DNA from: Metellina segmentata
Taxonomy: Eukaryota; Arthropoda; Arachnida; Araneae; Tetragnathidae
Reading direction: 5' to 3'
NCBI GenBank assembly: GCA_947359465.1
Contig: OX375879.1
Coordinates: 94,559,630-94,623,629 of the forward strand
Length of the DNA stretch: 64,000 bases
Shown: piece by piece, positions 1-12,000 of the stretch
How the letters are laid out: each line of letters opens with the position of its first letter
Numbering within the stretch: position 1 is the first letter of the stretch
Program-made: the position numbers and the translations under genes
Notes under the pieces: generated by a model
Told to the model about the DNA's origin: nothing
Databases searched by the model: none
What the model saw: the letters and a program-made list of their open reading frames with translations, nothing else

Positions 1-129
1 CTTTCCTTATTTGTTAAATTCAGTCTCTGATAAGATGCAATAACGAATATTTGGCTCAATTTTTTTTTTAATTTGGAAGATTTCATCGTAGTATAAATCT
101 AAACTATAATCGATAACAAAAAAATCGAC

Positions 130-1206
130 GCACCAGGAAGGTGCAGAATTACAGTGCTGCCGGGCCCGATCCACTTGGAACGGCACTGACTGGGGACGTA
201 GAGCTTTTAGTGACGAGCCCCGTTTCCAACTGTGTCCTGACAACAACCGCAGACGTTTCTGGAGACGTCCAGGGCAGAGTGGGGATCCTTCCCTTACTAT
301 CGCACACCACACATGTCCACGTCAGGGCGTTATGGTCTGAAGTGCTACCTCCTTTGATAGCCGCATTCCTTTGGTAGTCATTTCTGGCACACGTACAGCA
401 CAGCGGTACGTAGACGACATTCTACGACCGATTGTGTCACTGTTGGAAGATTTCATCATAGTAAAAGTAGTACATCATAGTTTCATCATAGTCTGGCACA
501 CTTACAGCACATCGGTACATAGACGACATTCTACGACCGATTGTGTCACCGTTGGAAGATTTCATCATAGTAAAAGTAGTACATCATAGTTTCATCATAG
601 TCTGGCACACTTACAGCACAGCGGTACGTAGACAATATTCTACGACCGATTGTGTCACCGTTGGAAGATTTCATCATAGTACAAGTAGTACATCATAGTT
701 TCATCATAGTCTGGCACACTTATAGCACAGCGGTACGTAGACGACATTCTACGACCTATTGTGTCACCGTTGGAAGATTTCATCATAGTACAAGTAGTAC
801 ATCATAGTTTCATCATAGTCTGGCACACTTATAGCACAGCGGTTCGTAGACGACATTCTACGACCGATTGTGTCACCGTTCATTTTGTGCCTCCCGGACT
901 TATTTTTGAACAAGATAAAATACCCTGCCGCACACGGCACGTGTTGCTATGAATTGTCTTCAAACTTTCCCAACACTTCCTTGGCCAGCTAACATTATGG
1001 GAAGCCGATTGCAACCATCCCGGAATGTTGACCATTTATCCCGACAGTTGGAGACAATTTGGCAAGAAATTCCGCAGGACACCATCCGGGAACTTTTTCA
1101 GTCCATGCCACGCCAGGTGACAACTTGTATCCAGGCCAGAGGTGAATCAACGCCTTATTGGACCTTATTGACTTCTACCCTTTGTAATGGCCAAACTCTG
1201 AAATAA
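130..1206 (+). pseudogene. Tc1-like transposase pseudogene, expanded by tandem repeat
   Basis: Read across frames, this is the DDE half of a Tc1/mariner transposase. Near 200-330 it reads DEPRFQLCPDNNRRRFWRRP, then VMVWSA. From 371 it reads GTRTAQRYVDDILRPIV. Near 895-960 it has a degenerate version of the catalytic-Asp block (GLIFEQD) followed by MNCLQTFPTLPWP. The C-terminus, at 985-1204, reads GSRLQPSRNVDHLSRQLETI and ends in CIQARGESTPYW, the usual ending of the family. The third-Asp motif (SPDLSPIEH) has been lost and several frameshifts are present. A 109-bp tandem repeat (384 to about 880) splits the coding region just after ILRPIV. The N-terminal DNA-binding half is absent. It cannot encode a working transposase. 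No terminal inverted repeats were recognised. Confidence 0.85.
384..881. repeat. 109-bp tandem repeat, about 4.6 copies
   Basis: Copies begin with CTGGCACAC at 384, 493, 602, 711 and 820, exactly 109 bp apart, with only a few substitutions between copies. The first half of each unit codes for the transposase segment AQRYVDDILRPIV. The second half (TTGGAAGATTTCATCATAG and what follows) is not transposase. A diverged copy of that second half also lies at about 75-95, upstream of the pseudogene. Inside the unit is a short direct repeat, TTTCATCATAGT. The array looks like local amplification across a junction inside a dead transposon. Confidence 0.9.
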
Positions 1207-2928
1207 ATTATTCAAGTGTTCTGAAATTTTAATTGTTTTTTATGTATGTTCTTCACATCCACCCATTTTTATCGCAATAGGACAACTCCTCTTGGTGCGT
1301 CGAGGTTTTTGCTATCGAGTATATTTCTAGGACACAATGGATACATTATTTGCTTGAACTTAACATTTTTAAGTCTTTATTCTTCATAAAATCTCATAAT
1401 AATACATGTGCGTGTATTTTATTAGTATTAGGTATTCAGATTCTGCTGTCATCGAATTGGTTTTAAATATTCAGTTAAAATAAAAATTAAAAAATGAACC
1501 AGTCCGCCGAATTTTTCTTTTGGAAAACGCAATTTTACATTCTAGTCGACCACTTTAAAACTTTCGAATAAAAAAAAAATTAACTCATTTCAAACTCGGA
1601 ACACATATTCGTCAAATTTACTCTACCCAGTAAACAGCAATCGGTCAAATATTTAATTATATAATTATTCATATCACAGCCTGTGTCACCTCACAAAGTG
1701 AAATATTTCAAGAAAAAGCAAACAGCGCAACCTGATTTAATTCGATAAGGATCTTAACGAATAACCGAATGTATAAAAACAAAGTAACGTAAAATCAATG
1801 ATTCAACCAGCACGAAGTCGCAAAAAAAAATGAAATCAAATTTATTAGAAATCTGGAACGGAGTTAGAGTAAATTATTTACATAACGCGTGGTGATATGG
1901 ATCGCGCTGGAGGTGGACATGTAGGGCAAACATTTGGTAAACGAAAGTGTCCTTTCCATGGTCCAAACGAGTTAAGCCCAATTTCAAAGGAGTCATACGT
2001 GTTTGACAGATGCTATTTGTGTTCACAACATTGCAATACTTCGATCCGTACGAGTTCTGGGGAAGCAATAATGAACGGTAGCCACACAACTATTAACATT
2101 GATTAACTCGGAGTCCCAGGTACTAAACTTCGTCTAACCTTGTCCTACTAAAAGATTATAAATATCCATTTATTTATTTTGTGAATTGCTCCTAAGATCG
2201 TTACCTGAAGTAGCACTGAAACCGGATAAGTTTGTTTACCCAATCACTTAGCTTCCATAATTAATTAGAATTTTAAAACAGATGGGAAGGTAACTGTTTA
2301 GTACAACTAAAGTATTTTTATTATTATTTTATGTATATATTGTTAAGTCGGATTTTATTTTAAGACATTAATCAACAGATTTGGAAGGAGTGTGAGTTCC
2401 CACTGTTGCCATTCAATACAAAATCTATTTCAAAAAATGAAATACCTTCATGTTATTTTTATTTCAATTTTAAGCATGTAAGGCACTGGGATGCAATAAT
2501 TGCACAATTCTTACAGTTATATGACATTGAAATACTTTACTAATAAGCTATGTGATTAAGTTTCTGTTTTACTGTGGCCTTGTTTCGTAGAAATAAAAAT
2601 TGTTTTACTATGTAAACATCAATTAATAGTATTGGTATGCACCTATCAATTAAAATAGGTCACGTATTTTCACCTTTTCCGCGTTTGAATGCTTTTTGTC
2701 ATTTTTGTTTTCTGCATTTTATATGCTTTGATTTAAAAATCGTTGTAGTAACTATCAAGGAAATACATTTTGCTTAAGTACCTCTTAATGCTACTTATTT
2801 TGACACAATATTTTTATAATAAAACAATACTTATAGTTTTTAAATGTAAAAATATATCTGTGCAAAGAAAATGTCTGCTCTCTCTGACTCCCAAACTTTG
2901 TATTAAATAAGTTATTATTTCTTTCCAG
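1207..2928. other. no gene recognised; 5' region of the peroxidase gene
   Basis: This is AT-rich sequence without a convincing coding region. It should contain, or lie downstream of, the missing first (Met) exon and promoter of the peroxidase gene, because the exon at 2929 starts inside a codon. Small open frames at 1874-2106 overlap on both strands and resemble nothing I know. No promoter motif is strong enough to call. Confidence 0.5.
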
Positions 2929-3038
2929 GTGTTTAGTAGCTGCACTATTATTATTTTGTGTAGTCATAAGCCAGGGTCAAATTACTTCATGGGACGTTAG
3001 ACAAAATCCTGTTCCTCCTCATGGATATTACTCCGAAT
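2929..3038 (+). CDS. peroxidase exon: signal peptide
   Basis: The acceptor is CTTTCCAG and the donor is GTAAGT. The exon starts at codon position 3, so an upstream exon must supply the Met. It encodes a hydrophobic stretch, CLVAALLLFCVVIS, followed by QGQITSWDVRQNP. This is a typical signal peptide core with likely cleavage after SQG or so. The protein is therefore expected to enter the secretory pathway. Confidence 0.75.
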
Positions 3039-6000
3039 GTAAGTGTTATTCTTCATAGGTACATGTATCTTTAACACGTTTTTAACAGTATTAACACACG
3101 TAAACAATACAAAAAATTTCGCTCATTGATGTTACAATGTATTTTAAACGCTACATCAAATACTCTTTCGCATCAAATACATATTTCTCCATTTTCAAGT
3201 AATTGTAGCAGTTTGTAGACATTATATTCTAATTTTAAAGAATAAAAATAAATAAATTACTAATTCTTAAAGTGAAAGAAAGGTACAGCTACACTCTACG
3301 TTTATGAGCGGTGGCAACGGTCTTGGCGATTTTTTTTTCGGCGCACTACTAGTAGCGAGTTACGATAAATTAAGACAACCCATCTTTCGTTACTGTTGTT
3401 GTTTTCATGGCAACCTCGGCAAACGGAAACTTTAAATGTTCACTTTGATTATTCAAGAAAGTTCTTTCAAATTCCGGTAAACTCGTTTGATTTCATTCGT
3501 TCGTTTGAAATTTTTTCTTTGATGCCATTGGTTATTTTAATTTTAGAATATCCTTTGGTTGCATTGGTCCTTTTAAATCGTTTTCTGCGATACCATTAGT
3601 CCATTTATTTGTATCTTGACAGTTGTGGAATTTTTATTTTATTATAATAGTTTTCACGATAGGATTAAGAGTTTTGTTTTTTTGACCATATTCGTTTTCA
3701 TTATTTTTTTACGAAAGAATTCTGACTTTATCAGGTTGTATTGTTTCTTGCTTTTTTTTTCTTTTGTAAATATTTTTCTTGATAAGTTTCAGGCTATTCT
3801 TACCAAAAATTCGTAGCTTAGTTTCTCTACTGGTTCACAAATGTGTTTTGATATGTGCTTAAGCTTACTACTTTTCGTGAAAGTTTTTAAAAAATATACT
3901 TTTCAAAACGTTCTGAAATGTGTTTAAAAAGTGTGTTGTAAAAAGAAAAAAAAATTTGTGACAGAAAAAGAGTTAGGAAATAATTCTATCCTTTTCAACT
4001 TTAGAAGTGCGCCAAAAAATTCGCCAAGGCCGTTGCCACCGCTCATAAACGTAGAGTGTAGCTGTACCGAAAGAAAACTTGATACAAACAATATTTTTCA
4101 TACAGTTTACTACCTTAAAGTATTCAGACCCAAGAATACGAAATATTTTCTTTTTTAATTCTAAATTATGTATTTGCAGGTTCATTTATTATAATTTAGT
4201 AATACTTCAGTAAGGTTTTGCAAGGTTGTTGAAGTTATAACCTACCAAATTCGTGACATCAAATTTCTTGGTCATTTTTTAACTCGAAAACTCTTTGGCA
4301 CACACAAAATCAAATTTTCATATATATGTTCCATCAAACGAAGTGTTCAGTACTTTCGTATTCAGTTGAGGTTTCAAGAACTTTTATATTGACTAAACAT
4401 TAAACAAACGGCAAAGAAAAGAGTTACCTTTGATTGCTAAATACTTTTTTATTATAAGCAATCAAAATTATTACACAATATACACTCGTATCACGAAATG
4501 TCATTAAGTCATTAACACATAAGTTAATTTCTTCCTATTTTGAAATAAGAATGAAGTTAATTATCACAATAATCAATTTCCTAATGCAGAACCCAAACGA
4601 TACTTTTATTTACATACTTATATCATAATTTATCATAATATTTCACTTTATTTCCCAGAATGGGAATGAAACTTATGTACGGTTTCAACTGTAGTTATCA
4701 CAACAGAAATAAACCTTGAAATTAAATTTAATATTTACTTTTTCATTTTTGATGTCAGTAGTTAAATAGATTTCCAAACTTATTGATGGATCAGATGCTA
4801 ACTCAATTAGAAAAAAAAACTAGATGAAGTATATTCCCCACAAATAGTCAGTTATCTTAAATACCAACGATCAAGATTACTTTTATGTGATTTCAAACAT
4901 TTTAAAACTTCTAAACTTCTATATTCCATTAAAAATAAATTTCTGGGTAAAAATACTAGCATTAACAATTCCATGTAATGTGTAGGTGATAAATAATTTT
5001 GCTTAAACGTTACAATCTTAATTGTTTGTTAGAAATGCTAAAGCTATTAACAATTGTCTGATTGTATTTTAGAGATCTAAAATTTTTGAAAAATATGTTA
5101 ATATAGTTTTGTGTTTATGTGTGAAAATCACACACACACTAAAACAATTTTTGTCATGAAAAATAGAAAAAAAACCTGTTGTTTAAAGCGATTGTACTCG
5201 TTTTATCATAACAATCATCAATAAACAAACTGGAATGACTGCTTCTATGATAAGAAATACGTATTATACTGATAGGAAATCACGAATAATAAGTGTTTAG
5301 ATATGTTTTGAGCATTGTAGTATATTTTTTTAAATTCGTAGCAATAGGCATTGATTTATATTTTGTCTATAAATATAAGGTCAAACACATTTAATAAAGC
5401 ATTCAATATTTCATAAATGATGTGCTTTTAAAACGCCATAGACCAACTCAAAGTATGATACCGAGTAAATTCGATAAGAAATGTTTCAATCATATTCTTT
5501 TTATACAGTATTAATAGAATAGAAAGAGAAATCAAAATACATGATTAATCATAAAGGTCCCCAGAATTTTTATGCTTCATGAATTATCACTATTTACTCA
5601 AAATAGTTGCCATCTTATTAAATTATGAATGTGTTTACACTACATGACTCGTTAAATGTAAATCCTGTAATCCAATGGGGTCTTTCAAGCATTAATTGGT
5701 GCGAACGTGGCACTTAAAAAATTGTAACCACTTATTGTATTTAGTGCTTTCTGATGTAATGAAAAAAGTCTGATGTAAATGTTTTTAAACTTTTATATAA
5801 GTGTATAATATTTGTGTGTTCCTATCTTATTGAATAGCTGGGAAAACGTCTCTCCTACCATCTCATATTCCAGACCGCAGTCCAGAGGACCTTCAAGACG
5901 TTTATGGGCCTCGACCAAACCGAGAATGTAGAATAAAGTAAGTGAAAGCCAACAATCAATGCTTAAATTAAACTTCATATCCGTGTAACATGAAGTTTTG

Positions 6001-9000
6001 AGATTTCATCAAACTTATCCCATGCTTATGCAATTTTATGGCACTGAATACATTATCGAAGTTTGTAATCAGAAACTTTCGTTTCCTTCAAACTATCGAT
6101 AAAATTTATTTTTAGTTATCTTTTTAAGACCTCAAATTGGTAAAAGGATTGATTAGCTCATTATTTATAAATTTTCAGTTACAGAATTCAAGAAATATTT
6201 TAAGAATGACTAACCAGATAAAAAAGTATGAGATTGTGGGATCGTAAGTGATACCCCAATAGAGTATGTTAAAGGAATAGGAATTAGTGATGCGACATCG
6301 ACAGCAAAACATCGATGTTCAAAATTAAAACATCGATGTTGATAATACATCGCCCCAAAAACATCGATGTTTTTAAAATTCAGTGTATTTAAACTACCCC
6401 CCCCCCATTTCTTAAAACTGGTTTAGCATCTAGTAATATGACATCGGCTCCAATACATCGATGTTTTGAAAACATCGACATCGATGTCGCATCCCTACTT
6501 TTCAGACCCTTCACCCTTAGCCATTTTGGTCTAAAAGTATGTTCAATTTGCTGATTATGAAAATTATGCTACTTGGTTATTTTTTAAAACGGTACTTTTT
6601 TCATTTAAAAATAAAAAAATCTACAACGTAAAAACATCGACAAGTATAAACATCGATGTTGCAAAAGCATCGACTTGAATACATCGATGCTAAAAACATC
6701 GACATCGATGTCGCATCCCTAATAGGAATTCGCGTAATTGTTCTGTACTTAATTTTAGACCATCAATGAATAAAGAGCATTTAGACAAATGTACTTAATT
6801 GTTTTTACTGTGCTGTTCAGAGATATTGAGAAGGAAGAAAACTAATCCCTTAAGTCTCAAACGCTTGCCAAGTATAAATAAATTTTCTCAAAATGTAAAT
6901 TGAATGCATTATGCGTAATGATTTATCCGTCTGTAAACTGAAAACTTGTAAATATTAATAAAATACAGTTTGGTACGCATGAATGAGAAATAATCTTAAT
7001 ATTAAAAGTACATGCATAAGCATTCATAATCATACCCATAAAATCAGTATTCATAATTAGTTTAAAATATCTGAAAGCAAAAACACTTATTTGCCCTTAA
7101 TGTGGGAGAAGAACACATTAACCCTCTGAGCAAAACGAGATTTTCGAGTTGACTAGTATCGTTTCTCCTCTTTATGACTAGATAACCTATCTATTGGTGG
7201 AAAGAATCCTAAGATATTTGTCAAGGTGGTCAAAACTAGTTACATGTCATTCAGGGAAGACAGCAGGTTGTACAACTTATATATACGTACGAACCTCAGA
7301 GATTTAAATTAATTGAATAAAATAGTAAACATGCCAAATGTTTTACAGAAAGTGTGTTCTTTTTAAAAATTTCTATAAATTCTTGGAAAATCTTCATTTT
7401 TTTTAAAAATTGATATTGAAAGATTTATTTCACATTTTGATGCAGAAAACACACGTGTTATAGGATCACATGAAATAAAATCTTTATTTAATAAATGTTA
7501 AAATATGTGTAAATTAAACTTCGATCATCACAATAAATTCCTTGTTGATCATGATCATTCAGCAGATAAAAATCTACCAATCAAATATTTATCAATGGTT
7601 TATTTCCCTCTAGCTATGAAATTTTAAACCCTCGAATCATAGATTCTACCAGAGAAGAAATAGTGAAATGCAGCGAAGGATATGTGTCCTGCTATTACGC
7701 AGAATACAGCAAATACCGAACTTTGGACGGCACCTGCAATAACTTGAAGAACCCGTCTTGGGGAAAGGCTGATTCATGTCTCAGAAGAGTTTTGCCCTTT
7801 GATTACGCGGACAGTAAGTACTCGATACCCTGATTGTACTTCAGACTGTATATCGTTAAAATATAAATCATATACGTACTCATAGTTCCGAGAAAGAGGT
7901 TTAGTACCAGTGCTGTACAATGTAGCATGCAAGATTCAAGAGTGCTTTGGGACCTATGTTTATGGTATTGACTGTCTCCAAAAACATAAGTTCACTGGTA
8001 TATTAGGTGGAAGCAATCGACAATCGAATCAATCAGTAATTGAGGATTTACTCATTACAATTGAATTCGGACGCGAATAACTGTCTTTATTACATATTAT
8101 TAATTTTCGAAAGGTGCAAAACTCGCTCAATAATATTTATGATGTCAATGTTTCATGTGAAAGTGTTGCAAAAGAAATTATTCCATTCACAGTTTAGTAT
8201 ATTTGTGGAAACGTATCAACCCTCCAAGTTGTTTTGACGAGATATCTCGTTCATCAAGACCTAACCAATTTAAATAAACATCAAAAACTCAACAATATAT
8301 TGAGTCTTCATCAAGATATTGCAAATTTTTGTTGATGACAAGATCAATATCCGGTCAGTTTTATTCTAATGTCGAGATATCTCGTCGATTCAGATCAGTT
8401 CAGCTTTTCTTATGACGAGATATGGCACCGAGACAATCACCAGGAGGGTTAAGGCCAGTGCCGTCAAATGACAAAGATTCTTCCTTTCCACTTCCTTGAT
8501 CCTGAAATGTATATCAATGTAAGCAAAATAATTACAGAAGAAAACGAAGGTACAGCTTCAGTCTACGTTTATAGAGGTGGCAACGGTCTCGGTACTTTTT
8601 TGGACGCATTTCTAAAGTCGCCAAGGAAATAATTATTTCAAATGAACCAATGAAATTAAACGACAGTTTAACAGATTTTGAAAGAACTTTCTAGAATATT
8701 CAAATTGAAAAAAAAAACACAATAACCGTAATACAGATGGGTTGCCTTAACCTGCCATGACGCACTACTAAAAGTGTGCCAAAAAAAAAGCGCCAAGGCC
8801 GTTGCCATTACTATAAACGTAGACTTATGCTGTGCCCAAACAGGTACAACAAGCGCGAAGCTTAGACCCTCAAGATTTCATAACCGTCCTGTAAATTAAT
8901 ACATCGGGTAGGCGAAGGAGACGGGTGTTGCTCCACACTCGAGCTCATGATTTCATGATATTAATTGGTGACACACAACACTCTTTGGTTCAGCTATAGT

Positions 9001-12000
9001 CTACGTTTATAAACGGAGGCAACGGCCTTGGCTATTTTTTGTTGAACTCCTAAAGTCGCCAAAGTAAGAATTATTTCAAAATTCTTTTTTCTTTCAAAAA
9101 TATTTTTCTTTTTACAACGGAAAATGAAAACTTGAAGACACATTTGAGAACGTTTTAAAAACTTTCGCAAAAAGTAGTAAGCTTAAACTCATTTCAGAAT
9201 ACATTTGTAAACCAGCAGTAAAACTAAGCTGCGAATGTTGGATAAGAATACCCTGAAATTTATCCATTACACTAAATACAGTAGGCTGTTAGAAAAGAAA
9301 AAGATTTTTAAAAGAAAAAAAAAAGCAAGAAATAATACAACTTGATACATCAGAATTGTTCCGAAAAAAAATTACTAAACAAGAATATTCCACAAATGGT
9401 GTAAAACAATACATATCAGAACTCTGCCGTGAAAAAAAATTATAATAAAATAAAAATTCCACAACTGTAAAAATACAAATAAATAAACCAATGGTATCAA
9501 AGATAAAGATTTAAAAGGACCATTGCAATCAAAGGATATTTTAAAATCAAAATAACTAATGGAAGCAAAGAAAAAATTTTAAATGAACCAAGGAAATCAA
9601 ACGATTTTGACGGATTTTGAAAGAACTTTCAAGAATATTGAAAATGAATATTGAAAGTTACCGTTTGCCGAGGTTACCATGAAAACCACAATAACCGTAA
9701 AGACAGATAGGTTGCCTTAATCTACCGTAACTCGCTACTATAAGTGTGCCAAACAAATTGCCAAAGACGTTGCCACCGCTCATAAACGTAGAGTGTAGCT
9801 GTACCGTCTGTTCTAAACTAAACTTTAAAAAGAACAATCGCTTATTTTATACTGTGACATTTATTTGAGGGCCACGCGTTGGTAGACTTGCCAGCATTTT
9901 ATTTTTATTGAATTTATTTTTGATACTGCTTCGATTTCATTTCACCAGTTTTCATATCTTCACTTGAAATAACTACTGTAAAAGGAAGCTTAAGTGATGT
10001 TAATCTAAATATAATTTTTCAAATATTTGCCTTCATTAATATTTGCATATTCAGTCGAACTTTCAATTGCGCTCTTAAACTATATAACACGACTCTTTTC
10101 AAATATTTAAATCTGAAATAATAATTAGTCTGTTAATTAATACAAATGTATAAACTGTTTGTAATTTTTCAGAAACTTCTTACCCGAGAATATCATGTAC
10201 CGGAAACCCTCTTCCAAATCCCCGTTTGATATCCAACGTCTTCCACCAGGAATTGAAACCAAAACCGAATCACCTCACTACTCACTTCATGGAATGGGGC
10301 CAAATGCTGGCTCATGACTTGTCACTCAATGACATTTTCAGATCAAATGGTAATCTATAAAATTGGTTTTCTCATGTTTTGTTTTATTTGTCTATATCCA
10401 AATTCTTTAACATGCTTACAATTAGTTCACATATTATAAACACTACTCACTTCATGGAATGGGGCCAAATGCTGGATCATGACTTGTCACTCAATGACAT
10501 TTTCAGATCGAATGGTAATCTATAAAATTGTTTTTCTTATGTTTTGTTTTATTTGACTATATCCAAATTCTTTAACATGCCTACAGTTAGTTCACATATT
10601 ATAAACATACGCGCGCGCGATAATGTATATATAATAACTAAGTTTTAATTAATTTTGTGGTGAACTTATCCACTACTATAAAAATTAATAAAAAATAAAG
10701 TTAATATATAGTCTAGGTGGCACGGTGTCTAGGATGTGAAGCTTGTATGACACGAAGATTAGGACTAATACATTTAATTATTTTGAAATTAGATATATAA
10801 GAGGTTACATTGATCACGGTACAGCCTATACTCTTGCCCATGTATGAGACCAATGGGGTGCCAACTCAGATATTACCTCGTCATCTGACCGTGGTTCAAA
10901 ACTACGGTGTTGTCATCGTATCTTTCCCCTAGGAGATTGATCCCGGACCGTCGTCAATAGCCCGTTGTGTTGCTCTAGTACGATATTAATTAAAAATTAC
11001 CAATTACCAAATTGCTTATGCTTTGCATAAATATTTATTTTATGTGTTCATTTGTATATTTATTTTATATTACTATTTAACAATCATTTCTGATAAAATT
11101 ATATCCGTTGTCAACGGCTTAGTATTGGATGAATATATAATAGATTCATACGGATTCTGAAACATACAGATATATATATAAGATCAAAGAAACCCGAATT
11201 CAACTTCGAGTACTTTTGGGTAGACAAAGTTGTACTGTTTTTATTGCATTCAAAAGCAAGACAGATGGCATTAGCAACAATCGGGACACACTTCGCACGG
11301 TGATTAGCTGAATTGCCAATGTGGAGCATATAACTTCCAACAACTGTCTGAAAGCTCTGTGACAACACACGCTATTTACACTTCTATCACATTGCCGCCC
11401 AGTCTCACTTCAACGAAAAACAGACTGCTCTTATAATCGGGTGCTGAAGTCAACGCAAGACAGTTAAACTGTTGCAGTCCCATTGCACAACCTTGCATAA
11501 AGATGTTCAAACGTGATCATAATACACCTTTCACTGACTCCCGCAATTGGCAATCTATCAATTCAGTTACTCTAATTTCTGGAGATGTAGTATTGTGGTA
11601 ATTTACAATGTAATAGTATGTAACATATATAGCAGTGTAACTCAACTCCAACATAAAGAATATTTTGATATGCAAAGTTACACTGTCTATTACACGTCTT
11701 GCTAAAAATGAAACGAGCAATAAACAGAAAAGTTTCTTACAGTAGTAGGCAACTCTGAAGACCGTCAGGCCTTCATATTTATTTCTAATATGAATAATTA
11801 TGTACTAATAAATCTTTTGTAGCAAATAAAATCTTAAGTATGAATATATCAAGTCCCCATACAAAGTTTAGAAGCAAACAAAACAGATAATAGAAACAAA
11901 TGAAATGTGTGTAACTAAACTCACTTATATCTTCCTGTGAAATATACAGAATATAAAATTCATTAGCCTAAACTACAGGTTTTGAAATTTAGACCATTGA

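Noticed and set aside
141..377. Open frame of 78 codons
   Set aside because: It is out of frame with the recognisable Tc1 transposase reading (DEPRFQLCPDNN...), so it is a shadow of the pseudogene.
384..890. Regularly spaced repeats that might suggest a CRISPR array
   Set aside because: The units are contiguous 109-bp tandem copies without unique spacers, lie inside a transposase pseudogene, and the window is clearly eukaryotic.
1874..2106. Overlapping open frames on both strands before the peroxidase gene
   Set aside because: No recognisable motif, no splice context or start region that joins to the exon at 2929. Likely chance.
10441..10514. Second distal-His half exon as an alternative exon
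   Set aside because: It lacks an acceptor and reading through from the first copy hits a stop at once. Kept as a duplication, not a coding exon.
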